Positions 37,701 through 53,383 of a stretch of 64,000 bases of DNA are shown here, piece after piece (position 1 is the first letter of the stretch; every line of letters begins with the position of its first letter). The position numbers and the translations under genes are program-made. The notes beneath the pieces were generated by a model that worked only from the letters and a program-made list of their open reading frames with translations, did not search any database and had not been told where the DNA came from. The stretch comes from Bugulina stolonifera. Its lineage: Eukaryota > Bryozoa > Gymnolaemata > Cheilostomatida > Bugulidae. The stretch spans positions 2,170,001 to 2,234,000 of the forward strand of contig OW285187.1 in the NCBI GenBank assembly GCA_935421135.1, read 5' to 3'.

Positions 37701-38521
37701 TTTACCATCTTTGGTCTACATGAGACATAAATAGTCCAGACCACGTGATTAGTAGGATGGCTCGAACTTTTTGGGCCTTTTTCCTATATTTATGCTCTTC
37801 TAAATGCTTGCATCTTCTATTGATGCTATCGGTATAAACATCATGTATTCTGAAAATAATGGGTTAGCATTACAGGTACTTTTAGCCAATCTCGGGGCAA
37901 TTTTTTCGCCAATCTTGAGAAGACCCCATTGTTTCATTGGTAATTTTTCGTTGCCACTCAACTACTTTGAACTAGGCCGCTATTGGTGCATAAAGCCGTG
38001 GAACAACTTATTAGTTCTATAAACTTTGCTGGTACTACACATTCCCATAGAGCCTTTACTGATGACAGTTGTAGAAAATCTCAAGTTTAAACATTCTCAC
38101 ATCAATAGTAAGCTCATTGGTTGATGAGCAACCCAACAAACATTGCCAGTTGGTGGCTCCTTTTACAAACCAACCCACCAAACCGATCTTAGTATAAAGT
38201 AGTAATAATTATTTAGTGCTTGTGATATGGAGTCATCAACTAGTTACCAGGTATTGATGCCATGAGAAGGCAACTCCGATCAATATCCACCACTATAACA
38301 GCAATTTACACATAGTACAAGTATTTGTAATCCAGTAGTGTGGGGCTGATATATTGCAGTTTGTTTTTTTATATTTGGAGGTGCAGGCATAATACAACTT
38401 GCAGGTTCAACCATATAATTATCATCTCATAATATAACCATTGCATGTATATTTGTGTTCGTAGGATGATAGTAACAAGATGATGTTCTTCAATATCCTC
38501 TCAAACAGTGAGACCACCTAG
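25765..38521 (+). CDS. PRDM10/15-like PR-domain zinc-finger protein, 24 exons
   Basis: Exons: 25765-25774, 25940-26033, 26249-26408, 26631-26985, 27139-27339, 27596-27638, 27794-27934, 28130-28365, 28773-28943, 29145-29364, 29455-29631, 29939-30146, 30449-30602, 30978-31078, 31338-31535, 31816-32025, 33137-33350, 33579-33719, 34385-34539, 35409-35658, 35982-36188, 36625-36744, 37099-37208, 38465-38521. Every phase joins, giving 1310 aa. A short Cys motif (CDVCG..H..DCP) precedes a PR/SET domain at about 35-165 (IPPRTRFGPL, NWLCLV, EEQNCMAFQ, LKVWYARGYA). About 23 zinc fingers follow to about residue 1068, then a tail rich in Gln, His and Asn. The pre-PR Cys motif and KVWYA..YA resemble PRDM10/PRDM15; one-to-one orthology is unproven. 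Such proteins bind DNA in the nucleus and regulate transcription. Fingers 4-15 alternate C2H2 and C2HC. Several introns are inflated by minisatellites. Confidence 0.9.
26995..27090. repeat. About 36-bp tandem repeat, 3 copies
   Basis: Variants of ATATGTACAGCTATTAGATA plus a short AT spacer, just after the PRDM exon 4 donor. Confidence 0.7.
27436..27575. repeat. 34-bp tandem repeat, 4 copies
   Basis: Unit begins GACAGCTAACACATTACTCA; lies in PRDM intron 5, just upstream of exon 6. Confidence 0.9.
28395..28600. repeat. 27-bp tandem repeat, about 7 copies
   Basis: Unit core CTCATTGGATGGTATGACAT; begins about 30 bp after the PRDM exon 8 donor. The period is a multiple of three, so spurious repetitive frames appear. 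Confidence 0.9.
29640..29830. repeat. Degenerate 22-24-bp tandem repeat
   Basis: Variants of GACAGGTATGTGACATGTAG, about eight copies, directly after the PRDM exon 11 donor. Confidence 0.8.
30766..30955. repeat. 39-bp tandem repeat, 5 copies
   Basis: Unit starts ACATACCTGCCATGTGTGCT; nearly identical copies in PRDM intron 13, about 25 bp from exon 14. Confidence 0.93.
32057..32700. repeat. 48-bp minisatellite, about 13 copies
   Basis: Unit core ATCAGTCCTACAGTATAGTA plus ATCAACAGTTATACGATATA; occupies the 5' half of PRDM intron 16, starting about 30 bp after the exon 16 donor. Confidence 0.95.
32878..33140 (+). repeat. 29-bp tandem repeat running into the exon 17 acceptor
   Basis: Unit TTCTGCAGTATCATAATCAT plus ATTCAACAG. 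The last unit's ATTCAACAG is the actual splice acceptor of PRDM exon 17 (33137), so about nine upstream copies each carry the same AG plus following TT. Confidence 0.92.
34697..35408 (+). repeat. 32-bp minisatellite, about 21 copies, ending at the exon 20 acceptor
   Basis: Unit ATTACTGTATTGTATGCTCT plus GTGTACTACTGT. It fills PRDM intron 19 up to the acceptor, which reads ATTACTGTATTACAG, so the acceptor looks like a repeat unit with the AG gained (or the repeats a copy with it lost). Confidence 0.93.
36392..36596. mobile_element. hAT-like MITE with 8-bp target duplication
   Basis: CAGTGGTCAAAGT at 36400-36412 is inverted as ACTTTGACCACTG at 36576-36588. The flanks TACCTAGG (36392-36399) and TACATAGG (36589-36596) match 7/8. 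The 8-bp duplication and CAGTGG-type end are typical of hAT elements. It lies in PRDM intron 21 and has no transposase. Confidence 0.8.
37209..38464. other. Long last intron of the PRDM gene
   Basis: About 1.25 kb. No exon or clear repeat recognised. GAGAAGGCAACTCC, a copy of the dispersed motif, is at 38264-38277. Confidence 0.5.
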
Positions 38522-38814
38522 TAACAGAGACCTACCCTCTACACTCTGCTGACCTACATTCTATATACGTATATTATGTACATGTATTCTATATACATGT
38601 AGTAATTTTATATTCTAAATTATTGATTTGCCTTCTGTTCAAAATGAAATATGACCATTTATACCACATCAAACAGTTGTTATTCTCACAGATATAATGT
38701 AGCGTGTGTAGTATATTCAAACACATTATAAACTACTAGAGAAATATAAATACTATCCTCCTTGGTCTGTCAGTGTTATTAACCTAGAGTTGCATCTCCA
38801 CAAGCCAGTAAAAT

Positions 38815-38820
38815 AATAAA
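38815..38820 (+). terminator. Candidate poly(A) signal of the PRDM gene
   Basis: AATAAA about 290 bp after the PRDM stop and only about 20 bp from the stop codon of the convergent NDUFV1 gene, so the two 3' UTRs probably overlap. Confidence 0.5.
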
Positions 38821-38840
38821 AAATATAAGATAATAAGACA

Positions 38841-42379
<3,539 letters not shown>

Positions 42380-43205
42380 ATTTAATTTTCAAAATAATTT
42401 TCAATTTTCAAAATAATTTTGTGGAGCTGTGAGAAGCGAGTGTGGAAATGTCAATAGAAAGACAGTTACACATCAAAATTTGCTCCTTCGAGTGTACAAT
42501 CGATGTGTTGATTTCTACATCAGCTCTGTAATTCAAGGGGGCAAATGTTATTTTTTGCAGAAAATTAACATTTATTACAATAATTTGTACAAAAGTTCTG
42601 TGTACTATTCAGCAGTGAATCAAAACGAGCTGTTACCGTCTTAAAATATGAACCAATAGACTTGCTCCTATAAGAGACCTGACCAATAGGCCGGTACCTT
42701 GACATTCATTGGCTGGGATACGGTTTCCGCTTTTGCAGAAGCACATGTTGCTACGCAGTGCGAGCTCCTACCATTGAGTTACGGTTCCTGCATCAAAACA
42801 AAAAAACCAAATTTTTATTTCCAATCATTAAGCTCAGGTTTATTATCTGAAAATAATTTATAATTTCATAGTGCTGCGTAGCAATATTATATCATACGTG
42901 AGGTAAAATTTTACGGCGTTTTTTGTGGTTTTTCTTGAATGCTAAGATAGTTTAGAAGTTTGTAGGTAAGCAAAGATTAGTGACTCTAACTAATGAGGTA
43001 TACTTTAATTTAAATTTTTATGTTATACATGTAGTTGTAGTTTATTTAGATTTGGTAATACTTAACTACTATCATTATTTTATAATTATCGGATTATATC
43101 ATTGAATTATAATTAATTGTTATAATAAAATAAGTGTTATATAATAATATAATAATAATTAATATAAATAATTATTATTATTATATTAATTATAAATTAA
43201 ATATT

Positions 43206-43406
43206 TATGACATTATATCATTATGATATCTATATTGATATTCGCTATGTTTATTAGCTTATGTTAATGTTATGCATACTTATATTTAGTATTACAATAA
43301 TACAAAATATAAGATACTAAATATAAGTATGCATAACATTAACATAAGCTAATAAACATAGCGAATATCAATATAGATATCATAATGATATAATCATAAT
43401 GTCATA
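43206..43406. repeat. AT-rich palindrome, 86/92-bp arms
   Basis: 43206-43291 and 43315-43406 are reverse complements, identical except for a 6-bp insertion (GATTAT-type) in the right arm, around a 23-bp centre. The sequence identity implies a recent foldback element or inverted duplication. Confidence 0.92.
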
Positions 43407-46159
43407 AAATTTTAATTTATAATTTTAATACTTTTATATAAAATCACAGCTTAATATTCATTGCATTTTTATTTTAAATGGATGACAGTGTGAGTTTTTG
43501 TTTCTAACATAAACAAACATTCCCATTGTTGCAACTACAGCATCATCAAAAAATTAATGCTGAATGGTTTTAAAACTGAAATTGGTTTTAAGGTAGGGTT
43601 GAGTGGTTGGAAGTAAGTTGAGCAATTGAGTTCTGAGGTAGGGTTGGGCATCATTGACTCATTTATCAGGCAACTGAGGTTCACAGTTCAAGGAAACACA
43701 TGTGCACTAAAAATCTGAAGCCTTGGCTCAAAAATTCCCCCTCCGTCTCTAAAGGGGTAACCAATCAGATCGAGTTAGACCAGCTTTCCATTGATCAATA
43801 TTTTCTAACTACAGCAGCGCCATTATCAATGTACCAATCGGCAATAGCTTAATGAGTTTACAAGCAATTTCTTGTGGTCTCCGATCCTGCTTATTGTTAT
43901 TTGACCAAGCACAACATGGCGACCCTTTTTGCGGAAAGAGTTGGGGTGACAGGGTTTTGGGCTTGAGCTTCACTATCTTTGCACGTACCATCAGTCGTAA
44001 GCATTAGAACTCTCATGATTTTCGTATTCGTCCATTTTCTCTACAAATGCACATTTCAATGCTTCACTGGGATCTTGGTGGCCTATTTATATCGGGCCAA
44101 TGTCGCCACAAATTGTACTGATTACAACCTGCATCATAGCATAACCAAATTGCTGAGATTCTATGACATTCAGAAAACAAGTTTGAATGATTGCTTTATC
44201 ACTATTGATTAAAATTTTATTGTAAACAAAGAGGAACATTTTAAATAATGTAAATAACTAAAATTATGTTCTAAACTTGAAATTTTGTTGGCTGATGGGT
44301 CATGGAGACGCTGAGAAAGTATCATTCAAGTTACTTTCTTGGTGGGTATCGGTGCATGTGCCATGGCTACATACCGATTTTGGAAATGGCCAGGTGAGAT
44401 TAGATTTGACTAGATGCAGCCATAATTCAAAAATTGTCTTAGGGAGGGCTGCATAAACACCCCTTGTGTTAGTTTACCCTTCGTATGCCTTCTGTTTTCT
44501 ATTTTTTTTCATGCTTTAAATTCATCTTCAAAAAAGACTTATATTGGGACAAACAAATTCATCTAAGATGATGTATTCTAAAGGAAGGGACACCAAGAGA
44601 ACAATACAACACGGTTATAATGATGCTGTTTATGAGTGTACATGCTCACCCTGTATTACTATTTGGTGACTAACTACCCAAAGGGCAGAAGCCTGGTATA
44701 TACATGTATTCTCATCAAGGAATTTTGAGTTGTCTTCTCTTAATTATTCCATGTACTGCATTACTGTGTACATTTGTTATGGTGGAATCATATTACATAA
44801 CATTCATCCTTCTGTCCTGACATAAGTTTGCCATATTATATTCTGAAATTGCCACGGACTACTTTCTCTACTAAATTGTCTGATTCTAGCCTATGCTCCC
44901 ATTCAGTTATCAGACCTACAACTATTTTACACCCTGAATGCCCTAATAATCATAGATATTATTTTATCATACAAACATGTTGTGGTATGTTAATTGCATC
45001 AATAACCAACAAACACATAAGTTGAGCAGATATCAATTTTTATCTTGCATTGACACAGGCTCTGTTACACTCTGTTATCAGTAATAATTATGGCAGTTAA
45101 CTCATTCACTGCCATATAAACCCATAAAGTTGACTATAGCTCTTTCAATATCTCTCCATATACAATATTTCAACCATCACTTTGCTATCTCTTGGCCATA
45201 TATTCTGTACACTAGCAGGGGAATGTATTCCTACACTTCCTGAAGACGATGCTATCTGATAAGTTCCTTATTTGGTCTAAATCCCTTCTCTCTTCTGATT
45301 AGGTTAGATAGAGGTACGAGATGCCTTCATGTCAAAGAAGTGGTAACTTGCGTCTTGCTAATCTCATAATGAAATAACGGCCAATGGTGGTTTTATCTAA
45401 AGGATTTTGCAGACAATCGCTTCATAAATCTGCTCAATGAATTCCTGTAACCTAGAGCTTTTCTGGTCAAGTACTAGTAGGCTTATAATATGTCCTCTCC
45501 TTATCAACTAACTATGCTACCTTATGTCTTGGCTGGTTATCATCAATATCAACCAGAGCCTTCTGTACAGTAGGCAGGAAGTTAGGTATTAATTACTGTA
45601 TAAATTAAAGCAGAAAGAGTTTCCTTTGCTGTAACTGTAATAACTTCTACTAGTGTGCTACGTCTACAGCTATTTCTATTATAGTTCTCACATTGTTCTT
45701 GGCAACATGGACGTTTGGTGATGTGGTATCTCCATGACCACACATGCATTGATTCTTTGTGACACCTTCTTATTGGTGAAGCAAATTTTAGTTGATTGTA
45801 CAAGTTGGTTCCCTACTACTTTGCTGCTCCAAGTGTTCATCAGGTGAAGTGTATATTTGGGAGTGTCTGTACACATGTATGTGTCCTCACACACTAAATA
45901 CATGATTTCATATTATGTTAGAGCCTTACATATCAAGCTGAATGTAAACATTAGATCAACTTGTCAATATGAGTATTGATAAAAGACTTTAAGTTTACTT
46001 TTACTTGTGCGTTGGTTACAGTTATGAAATGACATGTAGTCACATGTACGTACAATGTATATGCTGGTATGTATGTAATACATACATCTGTACCGCTATT
46101 CTAGCATTTGTGTTCTGCGGGTACGGGCAATGGCTGCCATGTCTTACCACTCCAAGGCA

Positions 46160-46438
46160 TTGTAGGTGTCTTCGCGACCTAAACTTCAGACCCAGGCCGG
46201 TTTACAAAAATATTTCCCGGCACACATCTGTCACAGGGTCGCGAACACACCGGCCTGGGCCAAAAGCAAAATCCTCATTTTCGCGCGAAGAAATCAGGTG
46301 TGCCGATGAGCTAGGGATGGTTTCGTCCGGCCAAGCAAAATCCTAGGCCAATAGCCCTTCTGGCCTTGGTCGGACGGCCATCTTGTAAATTTTATTTGCG
46401 ACCCGGGTCCGTCCAAGAGGTCGCGAAGACACCTTGTA
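46160..46438. mobile_element. GC-rich MITE, 16-bp inverted ends, 5-bp target duplication
   Basis: GGTGTCTTCGCGACCT at 46165-46180 is inverted as AGGTCGCGAAGACACC at 46418-46433. TTGTA flanks both ends (46160-46164, 46434-46438). It is conspicuously GC-rich for this window and has no coding capacity. Confidence 0.8.
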
Positions 46439-48577
46439 GTGCACTCCATCAAGGATGCATGCTACACTTGTGTCGGTGTCATATTTTTAATATATACCGG
46501 ATATGCTGTTGTCTAACTGACTGAGCAGCGTGACAGATAAAGCATCCACAAGATATTCAACGCTGCCGAACTTGTGGACCGTCCTACCCATTGTATATTT
46601 GAACTTTCCTATTCCTTGTGCTTGTAACTTTAAGTTTCCTTCCATTTTCTAGGTGGGCCTTCCACACCCCATCCCTGAACAACTCCATTGAGCAATTTCT
46701 TGCCTATTTGCCCAAGTGTATAATTTATCTTTATGCCCTGGACTTGGATTAGCATTTGCATTGCAATCACAGTAGTGATTATATTTGCATAAAATAAAAG
46801 TCAATAATAGCTCTACAGGTGATTTCAAGATGAGAGAGTTAGCTGCAAGTAATTATACTCTATAAACCTACAATAGGGCATTATTTTCATTACTATGCTT
46901 TCATTTGATAGCTGACATTCCATCACTGCAGCTAACAGATTTACTACTTTATTATCATTTTGGTAATTAGTCAATAACCATTCATTACAGTGTTACTTGT
47001 AAACAATGCATCATTGTGCCAGTAGGAACGTTATTAGCCTCAGTTCCCTTACTAACTACCTGCAGACGGTGATATTCCTGAGCCGCCCCAATCCCAGCCT
47101 TGAAGTACAAACTGATTAATTGGCTATTTGTACAGCTGAAGTAGTTGCAACAATAACCTCTATTTTCATCTCAACAATGTTCTGTTATTCACGCTTGAGC
47201 TGCTCTATCAAGGCCTATGCAGATTTTGGTTATTCACTTAGAAGTAATGGTCATTGGTAGTTCGTTACTCGCCTCCTTCCATCATTGTCTACCATCATCT
47301 GAATAATATAGAGAAGGATCAGTAGGGTAAGAATATATTTTCACTAGTAACCAATAGCAGTGTCCACTGATTTGATTAATGTTTCTAAAGCTGAGCTGTT
47401 TTCAGCGTTAGTAACTTCTGCTTGGGGGTCTAGTAGGGGAGCTACGACAGTTTTCTTACTTATATAAGCACATGTCCTCATGGAGGCTTAAAACTAGATA
47501 GTTTGCAAATGATTTAGCACCTAGGGTATCCTAGTTTTTTAATTGTACTTTTACCAAATACGTCCTCCAACTGTCATCTATGAACAGCCGAGCCACGTGT
47601 GCTAATTGAACTCGTATATCAGTTGAGACTATGTATCAGATTTATGTAGCTACTACCAGGTCAACTAGCAGTAGTTGTCTCTAGAAAAAGGAAGCTCTGT
47701 AGCTAGATGTAGTGTCTGCTTACATGGTTACGCTGTAGTAGTCAGGGGTAGGGATACACAGTTGTGGATATGATCTATAATTTAATCTCACTCGCTCCTC
47801 TCTTGGTGCCTATGCATAATCTCTACATCTATTTTGGGTGAGATCATGATCCAGTCTTACATTCCCTATCGACTGTTTCATAACCCATCTCCTACCTGTT
47901 TGCCCTACTCTGTTAGCTTAGCTACAAGTGCAAACAAACCCTAGGTATAATATTACACCATGCTCCCAAGGGAGCTCATTTTCAAACTAATGGGTTCATC
48001 AGTGCACTGTGAACTAATTACCCATTGCTTGGTATTCGAAAATATTCCATCATTTTATGTGAATTTTAATGACCATTTCAGAGTAATTAATCACCTTTAC
48101 TCAAGAATGGCCTACTGCTACTAGTACACATCTCACTACAGCGACCACTCACTCAATTTCAGATTAGCTGACCTTTGAAAGATGACTTTTTAAACGGCGA
48201 ATATGTACACCATGTACACCATGTACACCGTATATTAGAAATTACTGTAGACCTATCTATATACACTGTAATAGGACCTATTTAGTTATTTTTGTTGTTT
48301 TTGTGGATGATTGATTTTGCATATAAATGTGCACGTACATACATGTACACAATGCATATAGATGTAGATGTAGGAAACTGCTGGTATTAGCATGATTCAA
48401 TGTTATTGTAACAACATGTGCATGTGACTGTCTGGAGAGTTGCTAGTATTGGGGTTTATCTAAACAAATCATGCATGCTCAATTCACATCAAAAATGAGT
48501 TGTCCAGATTCTAGCCTTTTGGCCTACATCAATTATATTGTGTGTGATACACATTGACCTAGTGACAGCCCAACTGG

Positions 48578-48880
48578 GTGTGCCTAGCAGTAATAGTAGT
48601 AGTAATAGTAGTAGTAATAGTAGTAGTAATAGTAGTAGTAATAGTAGTAGTAATAGTAGTAGTAATAGTAGTAGTAATAGTAGTAGTAATAGTAGTAGTA
48701 ATAGTAGTAGTAATAGTAGTAGTAATAGTAGTAGTAGTGGTAGTAGTGGTAGTGGTAGTATTAGTAGTAGTAGTAGCAGCAGTAGAAGTAGTAGTGGTCG
48801 TGGTAGTAGTAGCGGTAGTAGTATTAGTAGTAGTAGTGGTAGCAGTGGTAGTAGTGGTAGTAGTAGTTGCGGTAAGAATA
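48578..48880. repeat. Trinucleotide/12-bp array (AGTAGTAGTAAT)n
   Basis: About 150 bp of a regular 12-bp unit AATAGTAGTAGT followed by looser AGT/GGT/AGC triplets to about 48880. Frames reading poly-Ser, poly-Val or poly-Leu are artefacts. Confidence 0.95.
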
Positions 48881-49089
48881 GTTCATTTATGCCATCCATT
48901 TGTTACTAACTAGTATCAGTAGTAGTAGCTCCAGTAGCCTACATGGACATAAGTCTGTTATAGTATCTCTCTAACTCACAAGTCATATCACAACATGAGC
49001 TCCAGGCACAGTCTAATTTCGTCAAAGGCTTTCCGATCCACTCTCAATGGAGATGCTGTGAACATGCCAGCCCAAATCAGACGCGAAAC

Positions 49090-49216
49090 CTGAGTGCACT
49101 GATGAGTTGAGGATGGTTTGCTTTTCTCGAGTAAAACACAAGCCGTTTTGACCTTAGTCGATTGGTTTCCATTTTTTTCAACCCAGACAGGTCCAAGAGG
49201 TCGTGAGGGCACTATC
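49090..49216. mobile_element. Diverged partial relative of the 46.2-kb MITE
   Basis: GAGGATGGTTTGC, the ACCTTAGTCG segment and the end GGTCCAAGAGGTCGTGAGGG match the right half of the 46160-46438 element in order. The left end is not recognisable. Confidence 0.55.
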
Positions 49217-52200
49217 ATATTCCAAGTACCCCTCCTCCCCCCCCCCCTCCTCCCCCACTGAATTCAAGGTTGGCTTTCTACTACCCTATAGATAAAGTAT
49301 TATTGAGGGGCAAATAAAGTCAGATCTACTCTGCACTACTTACATTGTGATGGTGTCAAGAAAGTTTGGTTGGTGTTTCAGTCTTTTGTGAAGAAATTAT
49401 TAAGAGAATAGTAAATAGCAAGTCAGGTGTAGAATCAGGTGTACCAATGCATGCCCAATATGTCCAATGGTGATACTTGTACCAAGATTTTACACTCAGT
49501 TACTAATCTGTTTGCTGGCTGGAATGGCCACCTGTACAATAAATCATGAAGGCATTATATTTGGTAAGATACTTGACTGTAAGCATGGCTAGTCATATAG
49601 AATAATATACAAGTGGATTAGTCGTTGTTGCTCATGGTACTTGTGGATAACACTTGTGATATATTATTAAATAACACCACCTGGTGTGCACCTATCCCTT
49701 CTCCCACTCCCTTCTACTCCTTATACCATCTACCAGCAGAGTGCCCTACTTGAGGAGTAAAGGACACACGAAATACGTATATTTTATCTCCATTTTGTAG
49801 TTTGAAGTGAGGGAAGTTGCTGCATATGAAGTACTGTATGGTTTGTACAAACCTCTTTACAACCTGAAGTACCCTACCTCCTTCACTAAAGAGTAAGTTC
49901 ACCATGGTTATTCTTCTATAAAATGTACATGCTGTAACTTCTACCATATGTATGCAAGTAGCAGGTCTGTCTTCTCTATTTCATGGACATTAGCTTTTTG
50001 GCAGTTGTTTGATGAGCTGTTTTAGTTCATATCTATTTCCTCCCCTAATGTGTTGAATAATAATCTAATTACTAATGAGCTGAAGAATTGGATGATATGT
50101 CTGTTCATTTTATGACATTGTAACCATGAGACCAAGAAATGAAGTGTTTACACCATTATAATGTATGAAGCTAGCTAGTATTGGCAGGGTTACCAACTAA
50201 TTACTGATTATGGAGGCTTTCTAAATTCAAACAAGATTATTAGTTGTTGGGTTTGACTAATTCAAACTTATATGAAAGTTCACAGTTTGATACTGATACT
50301 ATGAAACTATACAACAAAGTTGTTTAGGTTTGATTGTATCCAAAGTTAACCCTCTTAGATATAATATTATGTACTACATGTATAAATGTAACTGTTTATA
50401 CCCTTTACTAGTCACTCGGCCTACGCTAACAACCACAGATGAACAAGCATAAAGAAAGAAAAGGTAGCAAGTTAATCCGCTTCAATCTGTCTCAATAAAA
50501 TCTTTTCTAATCTGTGGAAATGTTTGTAAATTGTGTCCTTGCCTACTAGTTTGATCTCTCCACTCATTTAAGTTGTAAACATTGAGCTCTTCGGCATCCA
50601 CTTGTGAAGCAGCCCAGAGTCAATGTTTCTAACTGGTTGATTATCATTTTGATTCCTAACTCTCTTCTGTTAGTTGTGTTAGTTTCTTGCTTTCTGTCTG
50701 TGTGTCTACTATTTCTATCTTTGACCATGCCTACCATTGGTCAAGTGAGCAGAATAGAACAACCCAGAGTGAACACTTTTCACACTCTGCTTGCCTATCT
50801 AGTAGGTTCCTTGGATCCTGTCAATTAGTAAGCATAATTCAGTTACGAGATGAAAAGTTTATCAAAGTAGGGAGCTGGACACATGTTTTCTATAAATAGT
50901 AATATTATTATCATGATCATTATAACTAATTCATGGCAAGGTATGGTAATGAGTATATAATATTATTACTAAAGAGGATCAAACTGTGCTTCCAGCTCCT
51001 CTAATTTCTCACTAAATCAACATCCCAAAACCTAAGCTACATTCACTCAGGTATATGTAGTAGTAGCCATCTTATGGTACCAGTCTAAAATGTTTTCTAG
51101 GATTCTAACCTACTCACAAATTACCAATCAGTATTCCTCTTGTTGACAGATTTCAGTGGGACTATCGTAGATTCTCAGGTTTTCTATTCCTGTACCAACT
51201 GTGTGATTCTGCCTGATTTCTAGCAGCTCCGTATTTATGTTGTTGCACCTCATTCATGCACACTTGTCATATATGTGTACATTTGATTGTGTAGTGATTA
51301 TGACCATGACTGGTAGACCTACATGTAGCCTAGGTCTAGTATAATATTGTATTCATCACTTCAAATTATCACAATGTACAAGTCAAAACAATTCTGATGT
51401 AGATCAACACTACAATTTACATCAACTAAATGTATATTACATGATTGTATTGGAGTATACCACAACTAAGTGTATGTTACACTATAATACCACAACTACT
51501 TGTACTCCATTATTCCTGGTTTAAAATTTAGTTTGTGGCTTCATAATACAATATCTGTGACAATACCTCAAAGGAAGACAATTCCCAACTGTTATGTATA
51601 CCAGGCTAGTTGATGGTACAGATTAAATCCATGCAGTCATAATGGTAATGCTTGTTGGTCACTTGAAATGTTTACTGTATCCCTGATTTATACACGTAAC
51701 TATAATGACAAATACACAACACATACACTGTGCATTGATAAACAGCCAGTGTAGCTACAGTGGGCCACTATCAGCTGCCTCAGTAGGCAATGTCGAGTCT
51801 AGGCATATAAATATTATACTGCATGTAGGGCCCTACATGTGCATGTATTTAGAGTATATCTCTAAATGTAAATATGCAAATAACTTGTAATTGATATTGT
51901 TATCAGCCAACACAATACTATTCAGTAATTAATAGCATTACTAGTAGTCTGTCTGCTCACATGTAAGTGTGTGTTGGTCTAAGACTATGTACATGTACGT
52001 GTGAAATTGCTATCCAGATTGTTTGTGGTGTTTTCGTTACCATGGTGATCAGTATAATAACAACATCTGTATAATACTATCTTAATCTTTGGTATTGCCT
52101 AATATTTGTTGTAACTAAAGGCCATGTTTTTGTCAATAGAAAATAAAACAGATTAACTTGATGTTAATAGTATAATACAACTATACCAATATGTTGTGTT

Positions 52201-52525
52201 TTATTATTATAAGGTGCAACATACAGATCAAATACAAACCAATTAAGTATCATCTCTCGGTGTGGGATTATCTACTGGGAGTATGTACAGTACATACTAT
52301 GTAATACTTAATATACTAGTTATTTTGGCTTTTGCTGTACTGTGCTGTGCTGTGCTGTAGTGAGAGCAGTCAGTATTAGTAACTGTACTGGCTGTGTTAT
52401 GTTAGCTATAGGGTAAATAATGGAATCTGTCACAACAGACTTGTATTGTATATTAGTAGTATATAAACACCTCAACAGAGTATATAGTCCTATTTGTCTA
52501 CTAATGTATGTTATAAAATAATGCC

Positions 52526-52588
52526 ATCTGAAAATTTGTACTTTGTTCCAAGAACTAACAGCTATTCACCTAGTACAAATTTTCAGAT
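52526..52588. repeat. Hairpin with perfect 17-bp stem
   Basis: ATCTGAAAATTTGTACT (52526-52542) is exactly inverted at 52572-52588, with a 29-nt loop, about 220 bp upstream of the TNFAIP8-like exon. It could be a small MITE or an RNA hairpin. Confidence 0.8.
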
Positions 52589-52808
52589 AAGTAGTTGTGT
52601 TCTCTCGGACATTTGAAAAGGAAGAGGGGACAACTCCATACTTACTACAATTGTATCTGTTACTGCTAGTACAATAATAGTTTGATTTATTTTATGGGAT
52701 ACTGTATACATGTATTATTGACCTTGCATGTTATAATGTCTAGACAATCACTCTAAATGCTTTAGCCTACAAAATCACTTTTACTGAAGAAATGTGTTTA
52801 TATTCTAG

Positions 52809-53383
52809 TGTCAGCAGAGCCAGGAAATGGCTTCAATTCAAAAGGCCTCGGACTCCGGGTCCAGAAGAAGTTGGCCAGTAAGATGTCAACAAAGTCCATT
52901 GCCAAAGTTTTTATTGATGAACAGACGGGGCAGCTACTGGATAATGTATACTCTCTAGTAAAGGAATACACTGGCGACAAAAAGGAAGCCGAAAAAATAG
53001 TCAAATATGTGATAAAGATAACAATAAAAGTGGCCATTGCTTTCCGAAATGATCAGTTTAATAATGACGAAATTGTTCTTATTGGTGAGTTTAAGAAAAA
53101 GTTCCGAGCTTTAATCATGACAATCACTTCATTCATAGAAGTGGACTTTACATTTGACAGTCATTTCCTGTCCAAGTCTTTCTTAGAGTGCTCGGCCTTA
53201 CTGCAGAGATTAATTGCCCGTCACACAACTGATAAAACCAAAGGTAAAGTGCAACATGTGTTCACACTGCTCGGGAGCTCTCAGTTCCTGGAGGAAGTAT
53301 TCAAACCAGACACAAAATACTCGCCGATCATGGCTAAAATATCTAAGCAACTCGATGAACTAATGGAGTCTGGAACTCTATAA
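52809..53383 (+). CDS. TNFAIP8/TIPE family protein (main coding exon)
   Basis: One large exon after a TAG acceptor at 52806-52808 encodes about 190 aa to the TAA at 53381-53383. The exon opens with TG TCA GCA, so the first codon is split; if the upstream exon ends in A the split codon is ATG, and that short 5' exon was not located. The whole family domain is present: FNSKGLGLRVQKKLASKM, SIAKVFIDEQTGQLLDNVY, EYTGDKKEAEKIVKYVIK, AFRNDQFNNDE, FKKKFRALIMTI, VDFTFDSHFLS and RHTTDKTKGKVQHVF, close in order and length to human TNFAIP8 and TNFAIP8L1-3. Known members are cytosolic six-helix proteins with a lipid-binding cavity that act in apoptosis and inflammation control. Which paralogue this corresponds to cannot be decided. 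GAGGGGACAACTCC lies at 52624-52637 upstream. Confidence 0.92.

Larger units (their letters stand above)
42380..52808. other. About 10.4 kb without a recognisable gene
   Basis: No frame shows a known domain and no chain of conserved exons was found on either strand. It contains an AT-rich palindrome (43206-43406), a MITE (46160-46438), a diverged relative (about 49090-49216), a trinucleotide array (48578-48880), a short CATGTACAC repeat near 48200 and a hairpin (52526-52588). Lineage-specific or non-coding genes cannot be excluded. Confidence 0.5.

Noticed and set aside
42700..42760. Alternative NDUFV1 first exon
   Set aside because: It would fit the phase, but the exon at 42343-42379 gives a proper mitochondrial presequence and a better donor.
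48489..48913. Poly-Ser, poly-Val and poly-Leu frames
   Set aside because: Products of the AGT/AAT triplet microsatellite, with no flanking exon support.
50604..50899. Hydrophobic 70-74-aa frames in the gene-poor region
   Set aside because: Two overlapping frames, low complexity and no homologous domain; chance is likely.
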